Assembly: GCF_016592155.1 (NCBI RefSeq) | Contig: NZ_AP024237.1 | Coordinates: forward strand, 2,790,001 to 2,854,000 | Direction of reading: 5' to 3' | Length of the DNA: 64,000 bases | From: Mycobacterium heckeshornense | GTDB lineage: Bacteria > Actinomycetota > Actinomycetes > Mycobacteriales > Mycobacteriaceae | Shown here: positions 1 through 9,487 of the stretch, in pieces | Position numbering within the stretch: the first letter of the stretch is position 1 | Layout: every line of letters begins with the position of its first letter | Notes under the pieces: generated by a model | Databases searched by the model: none | Told to the model about the DNA's origin: nothing | What the model saw: only the letters and a program-made list of their open reading frames with translations | Made by a program: the position numbers and the translations under genes

Positions 1-1804
1 CGCGGCCCTCCTCGCTCGCTTCGAGAGCGGTGAAGAAGTCGGCACCCTCGTGCTTCTGGAACGTCTCCATCAAGACTTCTGAGCCCCGGATCTGCTCGGA
101 GAATTTCCAAAGCGCCAGATTCTCCTTCAGGGTGTCGGTCTGCACCGGGCTCCCGGCGACCAGCTGGCCGAAGACCATCCGTGGGTCGCCGCCGTCGTAC
201 CAGTGTTGAAGGATTAGGCCGAGCAAACCCATGATGTCGCGGAAATAGATGTAGAACCCGACATCGAACTCGTAGTTATACTCCAGCTCCAAGGAGAGCA
301 TCCGCTCGGTGTAGCGAATGAGCTCGTCGTCCGAGAGGCTGCGCAGCTCATCGGTAGAGAGTCCAGCGATGTCGGCAGCCCGCTCCGTCCTCCAGTGGGT
401 TTCGAGCCGCTGCGGCAGGGTGAACGGGCTCTTGTCCCGCTCGAGCACCGTGACCTTCAGATAGAAGCGCAGAAAGTCCCAGTAGCTGAACGGGGCGGCG
501 AGAATGTCCTCACGCTCGTTCGGCGCGGTCCATTCGAGCAGCATCGGGCGAAGCGCCGGAAGTCCGATCTTCTCGATCATCTGGCGTTCCCAGCGAGTGT
601 TGTAGTAGAAGGTCCCCTTGTGGTACTTGAACAGCCGGGTCCTGGCCAACTTATCGAGTCCAGCGATGCGAGCGGCCTGCCCCCAGCCGTCAGTGTTGAT
701 GTGGATGTACCGGCACGAGAACGTCAGCGGCGTCACCGCCCCGGTGTTGACGGCGTCGGAGAACGCCCGCGTCCAGATCGTGTCTTCGGCGTCGTCCATT
801 CCGGGGGGATACATGGTGTCGTCGACGTCGGAATCCCAGGAAAACTCGACGCCGGTGATCGGACGCGACTGCAGCAGGTACAGCCACCCATCGTGCAACG
901 CCCACTCGATGTCCTGGGGAAATCCGTCGTAGTAGGTCTGGATCCGCCGCCCTAGGTCGGCGAGCTGGGCGATCTCGTCATCCGAGAGGCAGCGAGCATC
1001 CTGCAGCGCCTCTGGAACGGATTCCGTGACCGTTCCGCTTGCAGCGGCAGGGTCCCGGACGATCCGCACTAATTTCTCGCCGATCGAGTGTGAGATTACC
1101 CGGCCGTTGCGGCTGCGCACCGTGTACTCGTCGGGTGTGACGATTCCCTGGACGACCGCCTCGCCCAGGCCCCAGCTGGCGTTGATCACGATTTCGTCGG
1201 TGGCCGTGGTGAGCGGGTTTCCGGTGAACATGACCCCGGATACGTCGGACTCCACCATCGTCTGGATCACGACGGCGATCGCCACTGTCGACTGGTCGAA
1301 GCCGTGGTCGTGCCGGTAGGAGGTCGCTCGTGCCGTCCACAGCGACGCCCAACACCGCTTGATCGCGTCCAGCAGCGCCTCGCGACCCTTGACGTCGAGA
1401 AAGCTGTCGTGGAGTCCGGCGAACGACGAGTCGGCGAGGTCTTCGGCCGTCCCTGACGATCTGACCGCGACATAGGGCTCATCGCCGCCCAAGTCGGCGT
1501 ACGCCGATTCGACGGCCACCGCGACCCCGTCCGGGAGCGGGGCTGCCAGGATTAGGTTCCGCACGTCTTCCAGCGTCTTCTCCAGCTCGGCAGGATCAGA
1601 CCAGGACAGAGCCGACAGACGAGAGGCGATTGCCTCGTCGAGCTGGTTTGCCGCGATGAACTCGGCGTAAGCGTCGGTGATGACGGTGAATCCCGGTGGC
1701 ACGTCGAATCCGGCCTGAGTGAGCTTCGCCAGGTTGGCGCCTTTGCCGCCAACGCGACCGTGGTCATCGGCCGCTTCGTCGTTGAAACGGAGGACGTACG
1801 TCAT
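1..1804 (-). CDS. PEP synthase-like / PEP-utilising enzyme, 3' end cut by window edge
   Basis: The protein begins MTYVLRFND and has the N-terminal nucleotide-binding fold of the phosphoenolpyruvate synthase and pyruvate phosphate dikinase family. Seen: a VGGKGANLAKL motif near residue 18, VAVRSSGTAEDLADSSFAG near 110, VSGVMFTGNP near 185, NASWGLGEAVVQG near 205, and LLQSRPITG near 300. These are the ATP-grasp signatures of PEP synthase and of antibiotic-phosphorylating PEP-dependent relatives. The remaining ~300 residues match no motif I can name, and the phosphohistidine domain would lie beyond the window. The start is the ATG at 1804, 133 bases downstream of the LuxR regulator gene on the same strand, so the regulator may control it. 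The frame is open to base 1. PEP synthase itself, or a phosphotransferase acting on another substrate, are both possible. Confidence 0.8.
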   Translation of the reverse strand, partial: MTYVLRFNDEAADDHGRVGGKGANLAKLTQAGFDVPPGFTVITDAYAEFIAANQLDEAIASRLSALSWSDPAELEKTLEDVRNLILAAPLPDGVAVAVESAYADLGGDEPYVAVRSSGTAEDLADSSFAGLHDSFLDVKGREALLDAIKRCWASLWTARATSYRHDHGFDQSTVAIAVVIQTMVESDVSGVMFTGNPLTTATDEIVINASWGLGEAVVQGIVTPDEYTVRSRNGRVISHSIGEKLVRIVRDPAAASGTVTESVPEALQDARCLSDDEIAQLADLGRRIQTYYDGFPQDIEWALHDGWLYLLQSRPITGVEFSWDSDVDDTMYPPGMDDAEDTIWTRAFSDAVNTGAVTPLTFSCRYIHINTDGWGQAARIAGLDKLARTRLFKYHKGTFYYNTRWERQMIEKIGLPALRPMLLEWTAPNEREDILAAPFSYWDFLRFYLKVTVLERDKSPFTLPQRLETHWRTERAADIAGLSTDELRSLSDDELIRYTERMLSLELEYNYEFDVGFYIYFRDIMGLLGLILQHWYDGGDPRMVFGQLVAGSPVQTDTLKENLALWKFSEQIRGSEVLMETFQKHEGADFFTALEASEEGR

Positions 1805-1937
1805 ACGGTTGAGCCTTTCGTGGCGCGCTCGTTCCGCTGGACAGACGAGCGCTTGCAGACAGAACGGATGCCTGGAAGTACAGCGCGACAGAGTTCCGGG
1901 CACAACCGTAGAGAAGTACGGTAGCGCGGTGACACCG

Positions 1938-4571
1938 CTACGGTGCCGCCGACAACAGCCCCGCCAAGGCGCCACGGCTGCTGATACCGAGCTTTTCGTA
2001 CACCGCTTGGAGGTAGCTCTCAACGGTTCGAACCGAGAGGCAAAGCCCTGTCGCGATCTCCTTGTTGGAACGCCCGGCTGCCGCCAGGAGCGCCGTTTGC
2101 CATTCAGACGGGGTGAGACGGGATTGAAGATCGCCCGACTGTAAAGCCGGTGTGACGGCGCCTTCGCAACGGGTGACAAGAGGGCGACTCCAAGCGGCCA
2201 CCCGCGCGGCGCGATGTGGTTCTCCGGCCTGTTGCCAGGCGGTCGCGGCGTCAGCGGCTGCCTCGGCGCCGAGGAGGTCGGCCCCCATCGCCTCAAACGC
2301 CCGCGCCGCCTCTTCGAGACCCGGTGCGTCGCAAGAGGCGAGGCTGCACGCGTGAGCCGCACGAGTTGCCGCGAGTTGTCCTTCGATTCGACCGCTGAGC
2401 TCCGACAGGCGCAGAGCCGCCGCCTCCGCCGCCCCGAGGCGGGCCAAACCGTGGAGCGCAGCGGCTGCGCCGACGAAGTCACCAATGTCTTGTCCGACCT
2501 TTGCGGCTTCTTCGAGCAGGCGATGAGCCACTCGGACCTCGCCCCTCGCCAAGGCAACCCAGGCACGCGTCTGCAACAGATCCACACCCATGAAGTAGTT
2601 GGCCGGAAGACCGAGGGCGTCGAGTTCGGCCAGCGCGTCGTGTGCCTTCTCGGGCTCGCCTGCAAGGGCGTAGGCCAAGGCGAGGTAACCAAGGCAATAG
2701 TGCAAGAACTGAGGTCGATCGAGTTGTCGGAAAAGAAGAGCCGCTTCGCAACCGTACTGAATCGACGTCGTTACGTGCCCCTGCTCACCTACTCTCTTGC
2801 AGATCTGCCAGGCGAAGAACGCTTGGGCTTCAGGCGACCTGTCCGCGACTCCCGTGTGGTATTGCTCCATGGACAAGGCCTGGGCATCTGCGAACCGGCC
2901 AGCGTGCGCCAGGGCCTCGGCCCGGTGAAACAAGTGGTACCACGGATACCACTCCAGCGGCCGATTGAGCGCGAGATTCGCCTCAAACCCCTTCCCTGCC
3001 GCTTTCAGCGCCTCCTCAATACGACCAAGACGACCAAGGCTGTATCCGGCGATCACACATCCCCAGACGAGCGCCCTTTCCTTCGCTTCATGAAGGAGCG
3101 GGACCGCCGCGGCCGCCGCGGCTTCGGGGCCGTCCGTGGCGAGTAACAGACCCGCGCGCTTTGCCGTAATCTCATTTCGCCAGATCGGATCCCTTATCGT
3201 TCGGTACGCGTCCTCGGCGACGGCGAGCGCTTGATCTGTTTGGCCGAGGTAGTACAGGTAGTTGTCAAGCCGGGCAATGGCGATCGGCGCCCTCTCAGAG
3301 TCGGAGGTCGCGTGCCGAGCGAGGGCGGCAAGCCTCTTTTCGGCGTCGCCCGCCCGGCCCTGAAGGCTGGCGACCTGAGCGGCTAAGAGTTCGGCTTTGA
3401 ATCCGGCGCCGGCCCGAATTGCGGCTTGAGCGAGGCGCGCGGCCAGAGGAAAGTCATAGCGCCAGCGTGCCATCGTGGCCGCCTCCATCATGAGCTCTGG
3501 ACTGGCTCCACCAACGTCGAGTCGCCAGGTGGCCACACGCAATACGTCTTCCCGGCGTCGAGCCCCGCGGGACTCGACGACTTCGGCGAGCGAACGCACG
3601 ATCGCGCGGCGCCGAAGGGTCGGGATCCGTGCGCGGACGACGTCGCCATACAGCGGGTGCGCCAATCGGAGTTGAAGCCCGCGCCCTTCAAGGCGAGCCG
3701 TTACCAGTCCTTTCCGTTCCAGGCGCTCAGCGACCGCCGGATCGGAGAGCTCGTCCAGTTCAGCGGAGCCGATCACGTCGGCGAACGCGAGCAGTTCAAG
3801 CAGTGACCGCTCGGCTGGCGCAACTTCGCCCAGGCGAGCGTCGACGAGTTCTGCCAGGCGTCCGGAGGGGTGCAACTCACTCGCGAAATGCCAAATGCCA
3901 CCGTCGTCTATCAGCGCCGCGCTCTCGACGGCTCCCAAGACGAGTTCACGCAGGAAGAGCGCATTGCCTTGGCAACGCGACGCGAGATCGGCGATTGCCG
4001 TTGGGTCAACCGGTCCCCGCAGGGCCGACGAGACCGCCATGCTGATGGCATCTGCGTCCAGACCACTCAGATCCAGCCGATCGAGCAGGCCGTCTTTCCA
4101 CAATGCGACGACAGGGTCGGGCGCCGTTTGATCTGGCCGGAGGGTCGCCAAGACGAATGCTGAGCCGCTGACCACGAATTGATGAACCAGCGTGGCCGAA
4201 ACATCGTCAAGGAGATGGGCATCATCGACAGAAAGTAAGAGACGGCGGCCCGCCGCAACCTCGAGCAACCCGGCCACCAGCCGGCGCATAAGGTCGGTGC
4301 GTTCGTCAAAGCCGCGAGTCTGTCGATGGTGCACTGCTGGGAGGACAGCGGCGAACGCTCCCAAAGGGATCTGTCTCGCGGCCCGGCTTGCAGCGATCCG
4401 AATGACGCTGTGGTGGCCGCACTCTGGCAGCGCGAGAAACTCCTGAGCCAAGCGAGTCTTACCGACCCCAGCCTCCCCCGCAATGACTGCCCCCGCCCGA
4501 TTTCGAGACAGGATTTCGCGCAACTGGGCAAGTTCGCCGTCACGCCCGCACAGCGGCCAGTCCAGGATCAT
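1938..4571 (-). CDS. LuxR-family transcriptional regulator with N-terminal AAA/NTPase domain (LAL type)
   Basis: This 877-residue protein has the layout of large ATP-binding LuxR regulators of the MalT/LAL group. A Walker A motif GEAGVGKT lies at residues 32-39 and a Walker B-like stretch LLLSVDDAHLLDD near residue 110. A long alpha-helical, alanine-rich TPR-like middle follows. The C-terminal LuxR helix-turn-helix has LTPSEWQTALLAAAGRSNKE and then LSVRTVESYLQAVYEKLGI, near residues 815-865. Such proteins are cytoplasmic, bind ATP and usually respond to an inducer. It sits upstream of the PEP-synthase-like gene on the same strand and is separated from the catabolic genes by about 100 bases. 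It could regulate either side; the inducer is unknown. Confidence 0.92.
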   Translation of the reverse strand: MILDWPLCGRDGELAQLREILSRNRAGAVIAGEAGVGKTRLAQEFLALPECGHHSVIRIAASRAARQIPLGAFAAVLPAVHHRQTRGFDERTDLMRRLVAGLLEVAAGRRLLLSVDDAHLLDDVSATLVHQFVVSGSAFVLATLRPDQTAPDPVVALWKDGLLDRLDLSGLDADAISMAVSSALRGPVDPTAIADLASRCQGNALFLRELVLGAVESAALIDDGGIWHFASELHPSGRLAELVDARLGEVAPAERSLLELLAFADVIGSAELDELSDPAVAERLERKGLVTARLEGRGLQLRLAHPLYGDVVRARIPTLRRRAIVRSLAEVVESRGARRREDVLRVATWRLDVGGASPELMMEAATMARWRYDFPLAARLAQAAIRAGAGFKAELLAAQVASLQGRAGDAEKRLAALARHATSDSERAPIAIARLDNYLYYLGQTDQALAVAEDAYRTIRDPIWRNEITAKRAGLLLATDGPEAAAAAAVPLLHEAKERALVWGCVIAGYSLGRLGRIEEALKAAGKGFEANLALNRPLEWYPWYHLFHRAEALAHAGRFADAQALSMEQYHTGVADRSPEAQAFFAWQICKRVGEQGHVTTSIQYGCEAALLFRQLDRPQFLHYCLGYLALAYALAGEPEKAHDALAELDALGLPANYFMGVDLLQTRAWVALARGEVRVAHRLLEEAAKVGQDIGDFVGAAAALHGLARLGAAEAAALRLSELSGRIEGQLAATRAAHACSLASCDAPGLEEAARAFEAMGADLLGAEAAADAATAWQQAGEPHRAARVAAWSRPLVTRCEGAVTPALQSGDLQSRLTPSEWQTALLAAAGRSNKEIATGLCLSVRTVESYLQAVYEKLGISSRGALAGLLSAAP

Positions 4572-4669
4572 GTCAATGATCTAACATCGGCCAACGACCC
4601 GAGCGCCAAAGGCCAGCGCGCAGCCGGCTCGCCATTGCGGCGAGCAGCCGAACGCCAAGCGGACGCCGC

Positions 4670-6208
4670 TCATCCCGGCACTTGGGCCGGCGCCAAGCGA
4701 AGATAGACGCTCTTCGATTCGGTGAAGATGTCAAGGGACCCCTGCCCGAGCTCGCGACCATAACCCGACTGCTTCATGCCACCGTAGGGCACGTTGGTGA
4801 GGATCTCCCCATAGCTGTTGATCCACACCACACCAGACCGGATGGCGCGGCCAGCACGATGGGCCCGGCCAACATCGGACGTCCACACCGCCCCCGCCAG
4901 ACCGAACTGGGTGCCGTTGGCGATGGCGTACGCCTCGTCCTCTGTGTCGAACGGGATCACCGACAGAACGGGGCCAAAGATCTCTTCCTGGGCGATCCGC
5001 ATGTCGTTGCGCACGCCAGTAAAGATCGTCGGGCTGACAAACCAGCCGGGGCCGTCGGGGCGATCGCCGGCATAAGCCAGCAAAGCCCCTTCCTGCTGCC
5101 CGAGCGCGATGTATCCGGAAACGCGTTCGAATTGGACCCGTGACACGAGTGGCCCCATCGTCACGGCCGGATCGAACCCGCTTCCGAGCTTCATCTTTCG
5201 GGTCAACTCGATGACCATCCCCAAAAACTCGTCGTGGACCGACCGTTCGACCAGCAGCCGCGTCCCGGCCAGGCAGGCCTGCCCGGAGTTTCCCCACGCG
5301 GTGGCCGCGGCGCCGATGGCGGCGGCATGGAGGTCGGCGTCGGCGAAGACGACGTTGGCACCCTTACCCCCCAGCTCGAGGGTGACTCGCTTCAACGTCG
5401 ACGCCGCGGCCGCGCCAATGAGCCGACCGGTTTCGGTCGAGCCGGTAAATGCGACCTTGTCGACACCTGGGTGATCGACCAGCGCCTTGCCGACCGTCTC
5501 GCCCGTGCCCTGCACAACGTTGACCACGCCGGGCGGAATCCCCGCCTCAAGGCAAAGCTCCCCCAGCACGATCGCCGACATCGGCGTCTGCTCCGCCGGC
5601 TTGAGCACGATGGAGTTTCCACAGGCGACTGCCGGGACGATCTTCCAGACCGCCGCCGCGGCGGGCCCGTTCCACGGGACGATGGCCGCGCACACCCCGA
5701 TCGGCTCACGCGTGGTGTAAACCATGAAATCTTCGCCCGACGAGTGAACCATTCCATCCAGCTTCGAGGGCCACCCTGCGTAGTAGCCCGCAATCTCCTC
5801 CGACATGGCCATCGTGTAGTCCGCGAAGCGCTTCGGCATGCCGTTGTCGAGTACGTCCAGCTCGGCCAGGAGGGCGTTGTCAGCCAACAGTTGGGCCAAC
5901 CGCCGGAGGCACCGTTCCTTCTCGATTGGCGGCAGCTTGCGCCAGCGCCCGTCGCCGAAGGCGCGTCGCGCCTATGTCACGGCCAGGTCAACATCCTCCG
6001 GACCGCCGGCCGCCACCTCGGCGAACTCGTCGCCGGTGGCGGGATCCTCGACGGACATCGTCGCTCCGCTCACCGAGGGCTGCACCTTTTCCCCGATGAG
6101 ATGCCCAAAGGAAGTGCGGCCGAGGAACGCCCGCGTCTCGTCCGAAAGCGGGTACCGCAATGTGCTGGTCAACGGTAGCGTTCCCTCCGCAGGACTGTGA
6201 TGGAGCAC
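4670..6208 (-). pseudogene. Aldehyde dehydrogenase interrupted by one in-frame TAG
   Basis: Reading the whole span as one frame gives about 511 residues of NAD-dependent aldehyde dehydrogenase, normal for the family. The only defect is a TAG at 5974-5972 after ...PEDVDLAVT; the frame continues with ARRAFGDGRWRKLPPIEKERC, the usual sequence after that point. The general-base motif VTLELGGKGANVVF and the catalytic cysteine in GNSGQACLAGTRLL are intact downstream. The downstream part could start at an ATG at 5899 and give 409 residues, but it would lack much of the N-terminal Rossmann region. Family role: oxidises an aldehyde to the acid with NAD(P)+. It lies next to the acyl-CoA synthetase, which could take up the acid. 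Either a real nonsense mutation or a sequencing error explains the stop. Confidence 0.85.
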
Positions 6209-6239
6209 CGGATGCTAAGAACGGCGACCTCCGGGGTCG

Positions 6240-7856
6240 TTAGGCCTTTCGCCGATCGCCGCGGGCCACCACGTGGCCGAGCTTCTCGAAATCGATCGTG
6301 GTGTCGGTGATACCGCGTTCCCGTAGCTTGTACTTCTGCACCCGGCCGTTGACGTTGGTCGGCAAGGAATCCATCACCTCGACGTAACGAGGGATCGCAT
6401 AGTAGGGCATCGACTTTCGCAAGAACTCGAAGAGTTCGGCCGGTTCGATCTCGCAGCCCGGAACCAGCACCAGGCAGAGCTTGATGTCGTCCTCGCTGAG
6501 TTCGGAGGGCACGGAGTGCACGGCTGCCTGGGCGATCGAGGGGTGCGCCATGATGGCCTGCTCCAGTTCGATGGATGACACGTTCTCGCCGCGGCGGCGC
6601 AACGAGTCTTTCTTTCTGTCGACGAACCAGAAGTATCCGTCTTCATCGACGCGACCACGGTCACCGGTGTGGTGCCAAAGATTTCGGAACGCCTGCACGG
6701 TCGCGGCGTCGTCGTTCCAGTACCCGGAGAACAGGCGGAACGGTTCGTCGGGCCGCACGACGATCTCACCGGATTCCCCCACCGGGACCTCGACATCGTT
6801 GTCGTCGACTATCTTGACCTGCAGGCCTTTGGTGGGTTTGCCCATGCTTCCGGGCCGGCGCTTGTCGCGCGGATCGCCCAGCAGCACCGGCCAACATTCC
6901 GACTGTCCAAAGACCTCAGCGAAAGGGGCGATGCCGAAGCGCTTCTCGAACTGCTCGATGAATTCCGCGGTTGAGGGCATGAAGGTGATGTGGCGCAGCT
7001 TGTGGTTGCGGTCGTCCTCGTGGGGTGGCTGGGCCATGATCGCCATCCCCATGGCTCCCATGCCCAGCGCGACGGTGGCACCGGTCTCACGAATGCGTGC
7101 CATATAGGTGCTCGCGTGGAATGCAGGCTCCACGATCGCCGATCCGCGAACAGCCAATGCCGCAGCAACCAGCCAGGTTTGACCGCTGAAATGGAAAAGC
7201 GGATTGGCGCCGAAGACGATGTCGCCCTTCTCGTACCAGCCGGCGTCGACGAAGACATTGATCAGATTGCAGTAGTAGCCGTGGGTGATGGTGCAGCCCT
7301 TCGACGGCCCGGTGGTGCCCGAGGTGTAGATGATCGCGCACACATCGGTGGGGTGGATGTCGGGCTCAGCCACATCCAGGGAAGAGTCCTGCAGCTGTGT
7401 GTAGCGCAGGTCAGGCTGCAATGTCAGATCCTGCGCAGGCTCCCCCACCAGGACCAGCCGAGGACGCTCGGTCAGGGTGGGAAGGATCGGTGTCAGTAAG
7501 TCCATCGCCGCGTTGTCGCCGATGTAGATCTTGGGGGAGGTCTGAACCAGCTGGTGGCGCAGGAAGTCCCCACGCAGGTAGGTGTTGAGCGGCACCTGGA
7601 TGGCCCCTGCTTTGGCAACGGCGTAGATGAGCACGATGTACTCAAGGCTGTTGCACAGATTGATCGCGACCCGGTCGCCCTTGTCCACTCCCGCCGCCTG
7701 CAGCCCTGCAGCGACGCGATCGGACTGCTCGTCGAGTTCGCCGAGAGTGACCCAATCGCTGTCGCATTGGACAAAGGGCCGGCCGGGGTCGAGTGCAGCT
7801 TCCTCGCGCAGCCATCCGCCGAGGGTGCGTCCGGGCTGGCCGTCATCGCGAGCCAT
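6240..7856 (-). CDS. Acyl-CoA synthetase (FadD / CaiC-like AMP-forming ligase)
   Basis: The 538-residue protein belongs to the ANL superfamily of adenylating enzymes. The P-loop motif IIYTSGTTGPSKG is near residue 175. Further core motifs are FGQSECWPVLLGDP, YWNDDAATVQAFRNLWHHTGD and DRKKDSLRRRGENVSSIELE, followed by a C-terminal domain with the usual lysine in NVNGRVQKYKL. Known chemistry: ATP-dependent activation of a carboxylic acid to the acyl-adenylate and then the CoA thioester, in the cytoplasm. Overall wording resembles crotonobetaine/carnitine-CoA ligase-like enzymes. Its ATG overlaps the end of the GMC oxidoreductase gene by 14 bases, so the two are probably translated together. The substrate is not determinable here. 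Confidence 0.92.
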   Translation of the reverse strand: MARDDGQPGRTLGGWLREEAALDPGRPFVQCDSDWVTLGELDEQSDRVAAGLQAAGVDKGDRVAINLCNSLEYIVLIYAVAKAGAIQVPLNTYLRGDFLRHQLVQTSPKIYIGDNAAMDLLTPILPTLTERPRLVLVGEPAQDLTLQPDLRYTQLQDSSLDVAEPDIHPTDVCAIIYTSGTTGPSKGCTITHGYYCNLINVFVDAGWYEKGDIVFGANPLFHFSGQTWLVAAALAVRGSAIVEPAFHASTYMARIRETGATVALGMGAMGMAIMAQPPHEDDRNHKLRHITFMPSTAEFIEQFEKRFGIAPFAEVFGQSECWPVLLGDPRDKRRPGSMGKPTKGLQVKIVDDNDVEVPVGESGEIVVRPDEPFRLFSGYWNDDAATVQAFRNLWHHTGDRGRVDEDGYFWFVDRKKDSLRRRGENVSSIELEQAIMAHPSIAQAAVHSVPSELSEDDIKLCLVLVPGCEIEPAELFEFLRKSMPYYAIPRYVEVMDSLPTNVNGRVQKYKLRERGITDTTIDFEKLGHVVARGDRRKA

Positions 7857-9477
7857 TGGTCACTCCATTCGGGTTGGGTCGCGCACCGAGAATGAGCTCG
7901 GCCGCACGCTCGCCGATCATCATCGACGGGGCGTTGGTGTTGCCAGTGGTGATGGTGGGCATGATGCTGGCATCGGCGACGCGCAGGTTCGCGATGCCGT
8001 GCACCCGCAGTTCAGGATCCACCACCGCCGAGTCGTCGATGCCCATCTTGCAGGTGCCCACGGGATGGTAGGACGGTGTCACCGTGCGGCGGACGTACTG
8101 CTCCCAGTCGGCGTCGGTGCGGCAGCTCGCCTCGGGTTCGAGCTGTCCGTCGGTGATCGGTGCCATCGCCGGTTGGGCCATCACGCGCTGGACTTCACGC
8201 AGCCCGCGCAGACAGTCGCGTAGGTCGTCGGGGTCGGCCAGGAACTGGTAGGAGATGCGGGGCGGGGTGTCCGGCGCGGAATTGCGCAGCGTGATCGACC
8301 CGCGTGTGCGGGGCCGCAGGAAGGTCGATGACGCCAGGAAAGCTTCTTCCTTGGCCAGCTGCACGTTGAACATGCCGTTCTCGTCGACCGCCCGGGTGAT
8401 CGCAAAAGGGACGAACTGCAGCTGCAGGTCGGGCGACTCCAGGCCAGGATCGGTGCGCGCCATGCACTGCACCTGCACCATCGTCATGGCCAGCGGGCCG
8501 CTGCCGTTACGCACGTAATCGACTAGCCCTTTAACCGCAGTGCCGATGCGAAACTTGTTGATGGTGGGAATTGTCGCCCGCCAGCGCTGCATCAGGTAGG
8601 GGTGGTCGTGCAGGTTCTGACCCACCCCCGGGAGGTGCAGCACCATCTGCACCCCGGCAGTCGACAGCGCCCGCTTTGCCCCGATCCCGGATAGCTGCAG
8701 CAACCGCGGCGACCCGATCGAGCCAGCGCTGACCACAACTTCGTCGCGGTTCCTGGCCTGTACGACCGTTCCCTTGTGTCGATATTGCACCCCGACTGCC
8801 GCACCGTGCTCGACCAGGATGCGGTACACGTAGCTGTGGGTGCGCACCGTGACTTTGCCCTTGGGTGCCACCCGGCGCAGGTACTCCCGCGAGGACTGCG
8901 AGCGAGTCCCGCGCCGATGGTTTACCTGGGCCAGTCCGACGCCGTCCTGATAGGCACCGTTGTAGTCGGGGTTCAACGGATAGCCCGCCTGCAGACAGGC
9001 GTTCAGAAACGCCATGTTGGCCGGGCCGTGGTTGCTCTGCACGTTCACCGAAATCGGACCCGAACCACCCCGCAGCTCGCTGGGACCATTTTCCCAGGTC
9101 TCCATCCGTCTGAATGCGGGCAGCACCGAGTCGTAGTCCCAACCGGTGCAACCTTGCTTGGCCCAGCCGTCGTAGTCGGCCCGGTTACCGCGGACGAACA
9201 CGCAGGAGTTGATCGAACCGCTGCCGCCCATCACCTTTCCGGCCATCCAGGCTTCGGGGTTGCCGGTACGGGATGGGTCTGGTTCGGCCGGGTACTTCCA
9301 GTTGACCTTCTGGTAGGCGATGCCCACGGCCGCGGGGATGCGGACGTCGATGCGGCGATCGCTGACCCCGGCCTCCAGCAACAGCACCTGTGCGCCTGCT
9401 TCGGCGAGGCGCGCTGCCACCACGGATCCGGAGGATCCGCCGCCGACGACGATGTAGTCGTAGGCATCGTTGCTCAT
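7843..9477 (-). CDS. GMC-family FAD oxidoreductase (choline/alcohol dehydrogenase-like)
   Basis: The protein starts MSNDAYDYIVVGGGSSGSVVAARLAEAG, the FAD-binding Rossmann motif of glucose-methanol-choline oxidoreductases. Near the C-terminus SYHPVGTCKMG carries the catalytic histidine and ITTGNTNAPSMMIGERAAELIL carries the second active-site position, here Asn. The length of 544 residues is typical. I chose the ATG at 9477 rather than 9483 because AGGAG lies seven bases upstream of it and only one base from the other. The family oxidises primary alcohols to aldehydes with FAD. With aldehyde dehydrogenases and an acyl-CoA synthetase in the same run of genes, an alcohol to aldehyde to acid to acyl-CoA route is a reasonable inference. 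Confidence 0.92.
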   Translation of the reverse strand: MSNDAYDYIVVGGGSSGSVVAARLAEAGAQVLLLEAGVSDRRIDVRIPAAVGIAYQKVNWKYPAEPDPSRTGNPEAWMAGKVMGGSGSINSCVFVRGNRADYDGWAKQGCTGWDYDSVLPAFRRMETWENGPSELRGGSGPISVNVQSNHGPANMAFLNACLQAGYPLNPDYNGAYQDGVGLAQVNHRRGTRSQSSREYLRRVAPKGKVTVRTHSYVYRILVEHGAAVGVQYRHKGTVVQARNRDEVVVSAGSIGSPRLLQLSGIGAKRALSTAGVQMVLHLPGVGQNLHDHPYLMQRWRATIPTINKFRIGTAVKGLVDYVRNGSGPLAMTMVQVQCMARTDPGLESPDLQLQFVPFAITRAVDENGMFNVQLAKEEAFLASSTFLRPRTRGSITLRNSAPDTPPRISYQFLADPDDLRDCLRGLREVQRVMAQPAMAPITDGQLEPEASCRTDADWEQYVRRTVTPSYHPVGTCKMGIDDSAVVDPELRVHGIANLRVADASIMPTITTGNTNAPSMMIGERAAELILGARPNPNGVTNGSR

Positions 9478-9487
9478 TGCCATGCTC

